A stretch of 9,266 bases of DNA from Clostridia bacterium (GTDB taxonomy: Bacteria > Bacillota_A > Clostridia > Lachnospirales > Cellulosilyticaceae): the NCBI GenBank assembly GCA_029239935.1, contig JARBTY010000113.1, positions 1-9,266 on the forward strand, given 5' to 3'. Each line of letters begins with the position of its first letter. The stretch's first letter is position 1. Both the position numbers and the translations under genes were made by a program. Under the pieces are notes generated by a model that was not told where the DNA came from, did no database searches, and worked only from the letters and a program-made list of their open reading frames with translations. Below are positions 1 through 6,879 of the stretch, piece by piece.

Positions 1-29
1 TTTTGTTGGATAAAATTTCTAAAAAAATA

Positions 30-58
30 TTGACTAATAGTCATTTTAGGTGTATAAC
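30..58 (+). promoter_or_regulatory. Sigma-A promoter of the export operon
   Basis: TTGACT at 30-35 and TATAAC at 53-58 are separated by exactly 17 nt, one mismatch from consensus in each box. Transcription should start near 64-66, inside the right operator arm. This leaves a leader of about 55 nt before the first start codon. Because the transcript begins after the left arm, it cannot form the long hairpin itself. Confidence 0.8.
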
Positions 59-78
59 AATAAATGACTATTAGTCAA
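51..78 (-). promoter_or_regulatory. Possible divergent promoter within the same operator
   Basis: On the minus strand the symmetry of the repeat gives a second TTGACT at 78-73, followed after 16 nt by TATACA at 56-51. This could drive a leftward gene beyond the window. The -10 match is weaker than on the plus strand, and part of the resemblance follows automatically from the inverted repeat. Confidence 0.3.
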
Positions 79-105
79 TATTTTTATCGTGATATTTGAG
101 TTCGG

Positions 106-111
106 AAGGAG
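106..111 (+). promoter_or_regulatory. Ribosome binding site fixing the start of the TolC-like gene
   Basis: AAGGAG lies 10 nt before the ATG at 122. An upstream in-frame GTG at 89 has no such site and would place 11 extra residues before the signal peptide, so 122 is the better start. Confidence 0.8.
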
Positions 112-121
112 AGACATAAAG

Positions 122-1636
122 ATGAAGAAAAAAATAATAAGTGTCATGCTGATACTAACGTTTATAATGAGCTTCCCAGTCTACGGAAGTAGTGAAGAAG
201 TACAGCAAGAGGAATTGGCCTTGTCGTTAGAGGAAGCTGTGGAGAAAGGGATCACCAACAGTCTCACAATGGAGCAGGTGAAAAACCAAGCTGATATAGC
301 AGCGCTCGTCAGTAAGAATGCTGTGGAAAGTAAAAATGATATTTATAATGCTCAAAATGAACTGTCCAATGCAGCCAGTGATTTAAGCAGTGGAAGAACG
401 GAAATCTACAGTTCAATGGATCAGCTGGATTCAGCACAGGCAGCCCTTGATAATGGCATAGCACCTATGGATATACCCGTTAGAAACCCCAGCACGGGAG
501 AAGTGGTCTTAACTATACCAAAGGGAAGTCCAATAGCAGACTCTAATATAATTGCAGCGGTACAAGCGCAGCTTGATGCCAACAAATCTAAGCTAAATGG
601 TGCTTTAGAAGACCTAGATGAAGGGACACAGGAGTATCTTTCAAGTAAAACCAAATATGATTTGGCACTGCAGTTCGCCATGACCAGTGTTGCGAGTAAA
701 CTTTCAACTTCAACGATCTCATCTTTAGAGCCTGCACCACTGGCTGACTTAGTTGCTGAAATGGCAGATATACAGGACAGGGTCACCAGTTATTCTGTAA
801 ATATTTATAAAAACCAAATTGCTTTACAAATACAAAACAGCTACTATGAAGCCCTTAAACAAAATAAGCTTTTAGAGGTAAAAGATAAAGCGATGGAAAG
901 AGGAAAGCTGCAATATGAATATGCTGACTTTGCTTACCAAGTAGGAGCCAAATCAAAAGATGACAGGAACCTGGCAAAGCTCTATTATGACGGAGCAGTA
1001 ATGACTTATGAACTTCAAGTCAAAGACTACAATAATGCCATGATCAATCTCAAGAAGAACCTAAATATTCCATTTGATACAAAGCTAAAACTCGTAGAAG
1101 AGTCAGAAAGCATCAAGCTGCCTTTCAATCTAACACAAGGTATTAACAGTGGTCTTAGAACAAGACTTGAAATAAAAAAAGCTAATGCACAGGTGGAACT
1201 GTATAAGGATTTAAAGACAGCTGTCAACCGTTCTTATTATAAAAAAGGCGATAATGAATACAAAGAAGCGGATTTATTGATTGAAAAGGCAGATCTGGCT
1301 CTCAAAGATACTCAATTGCAGGTTGAAAGCAGTATACGGATGTCCTATGAGACCGTTATGGCGATGGAAAAAGTAGCAGAAACAGCCAGACAGCTGCAGG
1401 AGAATGCGGAAGAAACTGTTGAAATAGCAAAACTAAAATATGAGGTAGGTTTTGGGGCTGACAATGCACTTCTTAAAAACTTAAATCTTCAAGACTTATC
1501 AGGTACCATGGTGGAAGTCATAGCAGCAGAGGAAAATCTCTCATCTATTGAAACAAAAGTTATCGAAGCCACCAATGGTTTTAACCTTTCCAAAGCTAAA
1601 TATTTAAATGATATAGGCGTATTGCCTTACAAATAA
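122..1636 (+). CDS. TolC-like exported helical protein (outer membrane efflux protein family)
   Basis: A 504-residue predicted exported protein, probably the outer conduit of a tripartite exporter. Residues 1-22 form a signal peptide: a Lys-rich start, a hydrophobic core, and probable cleavage after VYG. The TolC/OEP pattern is visible as two structural repeats. The first opens with LSLEEAVEKGITNS (about 35-48) and reaches a tip-like turn, YQVG, at 272-275. The second opens with RTRLEIKKANAQ (about 346-357) and reaches YEVGFG at 440-445. The C-terminus has the usual long amphipathic helix ending in a Leu/Gly segment. Residues about 75-225 are an enlarged, mostly helical insert with one short possible beta-hairpin (116-134). 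In repeat 2 the usual barrel region is only a short linker near 368-380. The next gene encodes the adaptor, 12 bp downstream. Family assignment is by pattern; substrate and location are unknown. Confidence 0.8.
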   Translation: MKKKIISVMLILTFIMSFPVYGSSEEVQQEELALSLEEAVEKGITNSLTMEQVKNQADIAALVSKNAVESKNDIYNAQNELSNAASDLSSGRTEIYSSMDQLDSAQAALDNGIAPMDIPVRNPSTGEVVLTIPKGSPIADSNIIAAVQAQLDANKSKLNGALEDLDEGTQEYLSSKTKYDLALQFAMTSVASKLSTSTISSLEPAPLADLVAEMADIQDRVTSYSVNIYKNQIALQIQNSYYEALKQNKLLEVKDKAMERGKLQYEYADFAYQVGAKSKDDRNLAKLYYDGAVMTYELQVKDYNNAMINLKKNLNIPFDTKLKLVEESESIKLPFNLTQGINSGLRTRLEIKKANAQVELYKDLKTAVNRSYYKKGDNEYKEADLLIEKADLALKDTQLQVESSIRMSYETVMAMEKVAETARQLQENAEETVEIAKLKYEVGFGADNALLKNLNLQDLSGTMVEVIAAEENLSSIETKVIEATNGFNLSKAKYLNDIGVLPYK

Positions 1637-1648
1637 AGGAGTAAAAAT

Positions 1649-3055
1649 ATGAAAACTCAATTAAAACATTTATTACATAAAGAAACGTTTAAAAAACTTT
1701 TAAATAAGAATCAGATAAAAAAGCAATTACAACAAAGGAAGACTTATTATATAGGGGTACCAGTCTTACTTTTACTCAGTGTGATGGTTATGTCTATTGC
1801 CAAACTCACTCTCAAGGAGCAAAAGCAGCTGACAAAAGTAAGTGATTACTTTGATGAAAAACAAGGGCTTGTAGGACAGGGGATTATAGAAGCTAAAGAA
1901 GTTAATGTCAATGCCAAAGTGCCCGGCAGGATTATCAAAATATATGTTGAAGAAGGTCAGGAAGTAAAAGCAGGAGAGAAGCTTATTGAGATATCTAGTG
2001 AAGAGTTGCAAGCTAAAAAAGCTCAGGCTCAGGCAGCCGTAGCACAAGCTGAAGCAGCGCTAAAAGCTGCTAAGGAGCAATATGAGCAGGCCAAAGCTGG
2101 AGTAGAAGCCTCTAGTGGCCTTGTCAAACAAGCTGAAGCTGGGGTAAAGGCCGCAGAGGGAAAGGCTAGTGAAGCAAAGGCGGGGGTAAAAGCTTCTCAG
2201 AAGCAGCAGGAAGCCTCGGCGGCGGTCAAGGAAAAAGCGGATAAGGGTGCAAGAGATCAGGAAATAGCACAGGCCGAGGTGGCTTATAACGTGATGAAGA
2301 ACTCTTATGAAAGGGTGGTACTCCTTGAAGAGAAAGGTGCTGTATCCAAACAAAAGCTGGATGAAGTAAAAGCACAATTAGATTTATCAGAGCAGACCTT
2401 AAGTATGGCCAAAGAAGGGGCCAGAATAGAAGACAAAAAGGCAGCCACTGCTATGAGTGAGGCAGCGCAGGCAGGGGTAGAAGCCAGTGAAGCTAGAATC
2501 ATACAGGCAGAGGCAGGCGTGCAGGCAGCACAGGCTCAGCTGACACAGGCTATGGCTGGAGTGCAGTCCTCCAATGCGCTCCTATATCAGGCACAAGCTG
2601 GTATCGAAGCCAGAGAGGGTCTAGTGGCACAAGCTAAAGGGGCTCTGGAAGAAGTAGAAGCCTACTTGGACAGTGTTGTTATAAAAGCACCAATGGACGG
2701 CACGGTCACCGCTATTAACTCAGAAGAGGGCGAACTGGTTTCTACAGGTACACAAATAGCTATCGTGAGCAACTTACAAGGAGCATGGACAGCAATGAAT
2801 GTCAAAGAAACAGATTTGGGACAAATAGCAGAAGGACAAAAGGTAAAAGTAAAGGTGCCCTCTTATCCAGAAAAGCTATTTACAGGGGAAGTGAAGACTA
2901 TTAATAAACAACCCAGTTTTGCGGTAAAAAGAGCCACAAATGATAATGGTGACTTTGACATTGTATCTTTTGGTGTAAAGATAAAACTGGATAATACTGA
3001 AGAAATATTAAGACCGGGTATGAGTGCTTTCATTCAACTTGAAAACAACAACTAA
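1649..3055 (+). CDS. HlyD/AcrA-family membrane fusion (periplasmic adaptor) protein
   Basis: A 468-residue adaptor that should link inner-membrane permeases to the TolC-like protein. A basic cytoplasmic tail (1-31) is followed by one membrane segment (about 33-52). The first half of a lipoyl-like domain (about 83-115, VPGRIIKIYVEEGQEV) and the second half (343-373, IKAPMDGTV) flank a long Ala-rich coiled-coil hairpin, followed by a beta-barrel-like domain (about 378-465). The helices carry matching breaks, KGAR at 199-202 and EGAR at 256-259, as in YbhG-like adaptors. The hairpin tip has R222, L226 and S233, the R-x3-L-x6-S pattern known from AcrA as the TolC-docking RLS motif. The ATG has AAAGGAG 7 nt upstream. 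It is cotranscribed with the permeases at 3089-5393. Confidence 0.92.
   Translation: MKTQLKHLLHKETFKKLLNKNQIKKQLQQRKTYYIGVPVLLLLSVMVMSIAKLTLKEQKQLTKVSDYFDEKQGLVGQGIIEAKEVNVNAKVPGRIIKIYVEEGQEVKAGEKLIEISSEELQAKKAQAQAAVAQAEAALKAAKEQYEQAKAGVEASSGLVKQAEAGVKAAEGKASEAKAGVKASQKQQEASAAVKEKADKGARDQEIAQAEVAYNVMKNSYERVVLLEEKGAVSKQKLDEVKAQLDLSEQTLSMAKEGARIEDKKAATAMSEAAQAGVEASEARIIQAEAGVQAAQAQLTQAMAGVQSSNALLYQAQAGIEAREGLVAQAKGALEEVEAYLDSVVIKAPMDGTVTAINSEEGELVSTGTQIAIVSNLQGAWTAMNVKETDLGQIAEGQKVKVKVPSYPEKLFTGEVKTINKQPSFAVKRATNDNGDFDIVSFGVKIKLDNTEEILRPGMSAFIQLENNN
2048..2215 (+). repeat. Four 14-residue coiled-coil repeats, ascending hairpin arm
   Basis: Adaptor residues 134-189 form four units of 14 residues with the consensus A-x-A-G-V-x-A. 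Examples begin AKAGVEAS, AEAGVKAA and AKAGVKAS. The corresponding DNA period is 42 bp and is imperfect. Fourteen residues equal two heptads, so each unit adds a fixed step to the coiled coil. Confidence 0.75.
2465..2674 (+). repeat. Five 14-residue coiled-coil repeats, descending hairpin arm
   Basis: Adaptor residues 273-342 form five units of the same 14-residue pattern as the ascending arm. They begin AQAGVEAS, AEAGVQAA, AMAGVQSS, AQAGIEAR and AKGALEEV, the last being degenerate. The 42-bp period is again imperfect at DNA level. The two blocks would pack antiparallel in the hairpin. Confidence 0.75.
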
Positions 3056-3088
3056 TTTGGGTGACGACTGGAAAGGTAGTGATGAAGC

Positions 3089-4240
3089 ATGTATGAAAGC
3101 ATAAAAGAAGAAGTAAAGAAGCTTAAAACAGATCGGATGGTCTTGGTTATAGCAGTGATTATGCCTATTTTAATCAATCTGTTAGTGGGGTGGGAGCTTT
3201 CAAAAGGAGTGATAAGTCATATTCCTATTGCCGTGGTGGATCAGGATGATTCTCAGCTTAGTAGACAGATTACACAGTATTTTGCAGACAATGAAAGCTT
3301 TGAACTTAAATACGATGTGAATAGCCAACAGGCATTGCAGCAGCTCTTAGATATGAGCAAGATAAAGGCTGGAGTAGTCATCCCGAAAAACTTCTCACAA
3401 GATGTGGTGAGTTTAAAGTCTCCCACTGTACTTATGCTTTATGATGGCAGTCATATGAGTATCGCAAGTGTTGCCAAAGCCAAGGCCAGCGAAATTTTAT
3501 TAACCCTAAGAACAGGTACGTCTATTAAGCAATTGGAAGCAAGACTTAATATGAATGAAGAAGAAGCTTATCATACGGCGATGCCAATAAGTTTTGAAAC
3601 AAGAGCCTTATATAATCCCGCTAAAAATTTTAGTTATTTTATGACCCCAGGATATGGCACGATCATCTGTCAGACTGGTATCGGACTTACAGCTGTTTTG
3701 TGTATCAAGTCTAGGAAAATCAAGGATAAGAAAAGAAACATCTTAGGTTATATACTAGGCAAAACACTTTTCTATGCAGGACTTGGAAGCATAGCGTTAG
3801 TTACCAATATACTAGTTCAAATCTATGTTTTTAGGATTCCTTTTAAGGGTTCACTGGGAGTAGCCATCATATTAAGTATACTTTTAGCGTTGGCAGTAGC
3901 AGCGTTGGCAGTAGCTGTCTCAGCATGGGTACCCAACAGAGTGGTGGCTATTGTCATAGTGGGACTTTTATTGATTCCAAATTCGGTCATGGCAGGTTAT
4001 ACATGGCCTTTACTATCGATGCTGCCCTTTTATCAAAACACAGCTTATGTGATACCTTTTTATCATTATGGAGATAATATAAGAAACCTATTTTTGAAAG
4101 GGGATTTGCAAAATATAGGGGCTGATATTCGTTTTCTAGTACTGTTCACAGTGGCTATGGTTGGCTTTGCAGTGATTAGACTGGCGATAAGTTCAGAAGT
4201 CCTTGTGAAGGAGGGGACAAAACATGAACTTACTCTTTAA
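3089..4240 (+). CDS. ABC-2-type transporter permease, first of a pair
   Basis: A 383-residue integral membrane protein of the ABC2_membrane_3 type (YbhS/YbhR-like). One membrane helix (about 17-35) is followed by a large external domain (36-185) opening with the family hallmark IPIAVVDQDDSQLSRQ. The motif TRALYNPAKNFSYFMTPG (172-188) leads into five further helices near 187-206, 221-248, 258-279, 284-303 and 347-367. The segment GYTWPLLSMLPF (303-314), with NIRNLFLKGD downstream, matches the conserved family C-terminal region. Length is typical for a half-transporter permease. It has no nucleotide-binding domain. The start has a modest GAAAGG site 12 nt upstream. It overlaps the next permease by 17 bp, which suggests translational coupling and a heterodimer. 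The substrate is unknown; family members export drugs, lipids or other hydrophobic compounds. Confidence 0.88.
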   Translation: MYESIKEEVKKLKTDRMVLVIAVIMPILINLLVGWELSKGVISHIPIAVVDQDDSQLSRQITQYFADNESFELKYDVNSQQALQQLLDMSKIKAGVVIPKNFSQDVVSLKSPTVLMLYDGSHMSIASVAKAKASEILLTLRTGTSIKQLEARLNMNEEEAYHTAMPISFETRALYNPAKNFSYFMTPGYGTIICQTGIGLTAVLCIKSRKIKDKKRNILGYILGKTLFYAGLGSIALVTNILVQIYVFRIPFKGSLGVAIILSILLALAVAALAVAVSAWVPNRVVAIVIVGLLLIPNSVMAGYTWPLLSMLPFYQNTAYVIPFYHYGDNIRNLFLKGDLQNIGADIRFLVLFTVAMVGFAVIRLAISSEVLVKEGTKHELTL

Positions 4241-5393
4241 ATGTATTCGGGAAGAGATTCAATTTACTTCAAAAAAAGCAGGCCTTCTTATTTTGCTTTT
4301 TGTAGGGTTGCCTTTTTTAACAACATGGTTTGCAGGGGCCTATTATCATCCCTATGTCAATGATGTTCCCGTTGCCGTATTAGATGAGGACCAGACAGAA
4401 TTAAGCAGGAGTATTATTCAGTATTTTAATCAGAGTGAGCGCTTTGATATCATCTATTATGCTTCTAGCAGAGAGGAACTCCAAAAGTATATAGATGAAG
4501 AAAAGGTTTATATGGGGCTCTATATCCCCCCTCATTTAAATGATAATATCCTATCAGGAGAAGCCGCCCAGGTACTGATCCTTACCAATGGCACCAATGT
4601 TGTGATAGGTAATAATGCTTATGCAGGTGCAGCAGAAATCATCCAGACCGTTTCAGCGGGAGCAGAAATAAAAATAATAAGTGCCAAAGGCTCTTTACCC
4701 CAAAATACTGCAAACAATATGGCGCTTTCCTTTCAATTTACTGATAGGATGCTATATGATTCAAAACTTACTTATATGAACTATCTGATTTATGGGTTTA
4801 TTGCAGTTTTCTTCCAGCAGCTGATGTTATCAGGGCTCGCTACCTTGATATTAAGAAATCCTAAGGAGACCGCCACGGGCAATACGGGTATTAAGCTGGC
4901 GGCAAAGGTCATAGTAGCAGCGACAGCGCTTATAGCAGCAGGAGCCTTTACAGTAGGTATCATCCATACAAAGCTTAATGTCATCTTAGCAGCAAACATG
5001 GGGAGTGCCCTTTTGATGTGTCTGCTATTTGCCACTGCAATAAGTGCGCCGGCTATCCTTTTGTGTGCGATAACCAAGGATAAGATTAAGTTTTCGCAGC
5101 TGGCCTATATGCTGTCTTTGCCGACTTTTTTGACCTGTGGGTATGTTTGGCCAGCAGATCAAATGCCAGAGCTTTTAATGTGGTTTGTAAAACTTACTTG
5201 GCCGTTAATCTATTTCGCAAGAACCTTTGATGAGATTATGGTCAAAGGACTTCCTTTTGAGGCAGTTAGACAAAATGCCATAAATCTTGTATTATATAGT
5301 ATAGTTTTTATACCTATCGCAGTAGTTGTCTTTAAGAAAAGATTTGGCATACAAATAGATGAGATGGTTTTAGAGAAAACAGATAATGGATAA
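4224..5393 (+). CDS. ABC-2-type transporter permease, second of a pair
   Basis: A 389-residue paralogue of the preceding permease with the same architecture. It has a membrane helix at about 19-38, an external domain opening with VPVAVLDEDQTELSRSIIQYF-like sequence (48-68), and further helices near 186-209, 226-247, 256-283, 290-308 and 352-370. The family motifs are more divergent: RMLYDSKLTYMNYLIYG replaces the usual R-LYNP-PG stretch (from 175), while GYVWPADQMPE (306-316) retains the conserved C-terminal motif. A strong AAGGAGG lies 9 nt before the ATG, inside the end of the previous gene, so the overlapping start is well supported. The pair probably forms the heterodimeric inner-membrane core contacting the adaptor. 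No Walker or ABC signature motif is present. Confidence 0.88.
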   Translation: MNLLFKCIREEIQFTSKKAGLLILLFVGLPFLTTWFAGAYYHPYVNDVPVAVLDEDQTELSRSIIQYFNQSERFDIIYYASSREELQKYIDEEKVYMGLYIPPHLNDNILSGEAAQVLILTNGTNVVIGNNAYAGAAEIIQTVSAGAEIKIISAKGSLPQNTANNMALSFQFTDRMLYDSKLTYMNYLIYGFIAVFFQQLMLSGLATLILRNPKETATGNTGIKLAAKVIVAATALIAAGAFTVGIIHTKLNVILAANMGSALLMCLLFATAISAPAILLCAITKDKIKFSQLAYMLSLPTFLTCGYVWPADQMPELLMWFVKLTWPLIYFARTFDEIMVKGLPFEAVRQNAINLVLYSIVFIPIAVVVFKKRFGIQIDEMVLEKTDNG

Positions 5394-5410
5394 AAGGGGA
5401 CTGATGGGAA

Positions 5411-6016
5411 ATGGATAAAATAAACAAAAAAAAGCAAGAAAAGGAGCAGCGGCTTTTAGAAGCGGCCTTTGACTTATTTATTTCAAAAGGCATTAATGAA
5501 ACGACCATTCAGGATATTGTAGACGAAGCAGGGGTTGCTAAAGGGACTTTTTATCTCTATTTCAAAGATAGATATGAAGTGATAGATGCTATTATATCAA
5601 TGAAAACCCTCAAGTTATTCGATGATGCTATCAACGAAAGCCGCCAAATAGACTATAAAGATTTTACTAAACAGTTTTTATTTATTATAGATTATATTAT
5701 AGATGAATTAACTGCAAATCAGCAACTATTGAAGTTTATCTATAAAAATCTTTCAGCAGGCATCCAGAGTATTGATTTTAAAATGAAAACGCAGTCTAAT
5801 AATAAAAATAACATCTCAAAATCTATTTTTGAGATGTTTACACAAAGAGCACAGGAAGAAGGACTTCATTTAAAAGACCCAAAGGTGACTTTTTTTATGA
5901 TTATAGAACTGGTGGGTTCAACCTGTTACAATGCCATTTTATTTAATAGCCCGCTGCCTATACAGGCATACAAGCCCTATTTATATGAGGCCATAGAAAA
6001 ACTGCTCAAACCATAA
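5411..6016 (+). CDS. TetR-family transcriptional regulator of the export operon
   Basis: A 201-residue regulator of normal TetR length. The N-terminal DNA-binding domain (about 11-60) shows the family pattern: RLLEAAFDLFISKGINETT, then the helix-turn-helix IQDIVDEAGVAKGTFYLYF (33-51) with the canonical GTFYLYF recognition end. The remaining helical part is the ligand-binding and dimerisation domain, whose effector cannot be read from sequence. It starts 17 bp after the second permease, with an AAGGGGA-type site upstream, and is the last operon gene. The twin palindromes at 31-43 and 65-77 are its most likely targets, giving negative autoregulation relieved by a ligand that may be an exported compound. 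Its 3' half contains a hairpin that may terminate the opposing uppP transcript. Confidence 0.92.
   Translation: MDKINKKKQEKEQRLLEAAFDLFISKGINETTIQDIVDEAGVAKGTFYLYFKDRYEVIDAIISMKTLKLFDDAINESRQIDYKDFTKQFLFIIDYIIDELTANQQLLKFIYKNLSAGIQSIDFKMKTQSNNKNNISKSIFEMFTQRAQEEGLHLKDPKVTFFMIIELVGSTCYNAILFNSPLPIQAYKPYLYEAIEKLLKP
5801..5838 (-). terminator. Probable uppP terminator embedded in tetR
   Basis: Positions 5810-5821 and 5827-5838 form a perfect 12-bp stem with a 5-nt loop. Read on the minus strand, the stem is followed by ATTTTTATT (5809-5801), a U-rich tail as in intrinsic terminators. On the plus strand the following bases are TACACAAAG, with no U tract, so the polarity fits the leftward uppP transcript, whose stop is about 180 bp upstream in that direction. 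The stem has only three G-C pairs, so its strength is uncertain. Confidence 0.5.
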
Positions 6017-6018
6017 GG

Positions 6019-6864
6019 TCAGAACAGTCCAAAAACGCCGCAGATCAAAACCACAAAAGCAAAAACAATGCGATAAATGGCAAAAACTCTAAGTGGGTTT
6101 TTCTTTAAAAAGGTAATAAAAGAATCGATGACAAGCAGTGCAACAATAAAAGAAACAATAAACCCTATGGCTAAAGAAAGCCATTCCATACCAGATAACT
6201 GCGCCTGCATTTCTAATACATTCAATAAGCTTTCACCAAACATAACTGGAATGGCCAGAAAAAAAGAATATTCAGCAGCTGCTACGGTAGAAAACCCGGC
6301 TACCCATCCCCCTATAATGGTAGAAGCAGAGCGGGACATGCCTGGAATGATAGATAAAACCTGAAAGACACCAATAATAAGTGCCTGCCAAGGGGTGATA
6401 GACGTATCAGCAAAAGAACGATGGTGTTTGACACGGAGTTTGCTTTCGGCATACAGCATCCACAGGCCGCCTACAAACAGTGCACAGGCTACTGTAAGGG
6501 GATTAAAAAGTTTTTCCTTAATAAGGGAGTGATATTTGATGCCGATTAGACCTGCTGGAATACAGGATATAACAATCATACTCCAAAAATAGAGACCGCT
6601 TTTTATAAAAGGGGTACTTTTAGAAGGTAATAGATTTTTGAGGGTATCTATGATCTTCTTACGATAAAGGACAACGACAGCCAATATAGCCCCTAGCTGA
6701 ATGACCATGTTAAACATATCCACATAAGCTTTATTGGTCTTGTCATAAAACCCAATAAGATTAGAAAAAATAATAAGATGGCCTGTAGAAGATACCGGTA
6801 GAAACTCTGTAATACCTTCTATGACCCCCAGTACAGCCGCTTTTAAAGCAAATAATAAATCCAA
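6019..6864 (-). CDS. uppP: Undecaprenyl-diphosphatase UppP (BacA family)
   Basis: A 281-residue polytopic membrane enzyme that dephosphorylates undecaprenyl diphosphate to the lipid carrier used for peptidoglycan and other wall polymers; overproduction is known to give bacitracin resistance. The first signature, GVIEGITEFLPVSSTGHL (13-30), includes E16, E20 and S26, equivalent to the E. coli BacA residues E17, E21 and S27. The second, PGMSRSAST (174-182), contains the conserved Arg (R178). Length is normal. A longer reading frame begins at a GTG at 6888, but the only good ribosome site, AGGAGG (6879-6874), lies inside it and sits 9 nt before a TTG at 6864, so TTG is taken as the start. The gene is convergent with tetR, with 2 bp between stop codons. 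Confidence 0.95.
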   Translation of the reverse strand: MDLLFALKAAVLGVIEGITEFLPVSSTGHLIIFSNLIGFYDKTNKAYVDMFNMVIQLGAILAVVVLYRKKIIDTLKNLLPSKSTPFIKSGLYFWSMIVISCIPAGLIGIKYHSLIKEKLFNPLTVACALFVGGLWMLYAESKLRVKHHRSFADTSITPWQALIIGVFQVLSIIPGMSRSASTIIGGWVAGFSTVAAAEYSFFLAIPVMFGESLLNVLEMQAQLSGMEWLSLAIGFIVSFIVALLVIDSFITFLKKNPLRVFAIYRIVFAFVVLICGVFGLF

Positions 6865-6873
6865 TGCACTATC

Positions 6874-6879
6874 CCTCCT
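6874..6879 (-). promoter_or_regulatory. Ribosome binding site fixing a TTG start for uppP
   Basis: AGGAGG on the minus strand, 9 nt upstream of the TTG at 6864. It would be inside the coding region if the GTG at 6888 were used, and that GTG has no comparable site. Confidence 0.75.

Larger units (their letters stand above)
23..85. promoter_or_regulatory. Perfect 24-bp inverted repeat with twin TetR-type operators
   Basis: Arms 23-46 and 62-85 are exact reverse complements, separated by a 15-nt spacer (47-61). Each arm contains a 13-nt palindrome, TGACTA-N-TAGTCA, at 31-43 and 65-77, with centres 34 bp apart. TetR-family dimers commonly bind such short palindromes. The left site overlaps the -35 box and promoter spacer, and the right site covers the expected transcription start, so bound dimers would block the operon promoter. 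The likely ligand is the TetR protein at 5411-6016, the last gene of the operon; this is inferred from context. The outer A-run and T-run also make the repeat look like a bidirectional terminator for transcripts entering from outside. Confidence 0.85.

Noticed and set aside
89..121. In-frame GTG at 89 as the start of the TolC-like gene
   Set aside because: It lies next to the operator without a ribosome site and would precede the signal peptide with an acidic, non-signal stretch; AAGGAG is correctly placed for the ATG at 122.
421..786. Minus-strand open frame of 121 codons inside the TolC-like gene
   Set aside because: It lies opposite a well-supported coding frame, has low-complexity Ser/Ala composition and shows no recognisable domain. 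The same applies to the minus-strand frames at 1027-1227, 1772-2047, 2060-2377, 2305-2502, 4790-5077, 5210-5437, 8496-8738 and 8817-8999.
3082..3096. Four-codon ORF (ATG AAG CAT GTA TGA) overlapping the start of the first permease
   Set aside because: Too short to distinguish from chance; a coupling or leader-peptide role cannot be supported from sequence.
5810..5838. Plus-strand attenuator inside tetR
   Set aside because: The hairpin lacks a U tract on the plus strand, so termination of the operon there is unlikely; the minus-strand reading fits better.
6077..6364. Plus-strand open frame of 95 codons within uppP
   Set aside because: It is antisense to the conserved UppP motifs and has no convincing ribosome site or family pattern.
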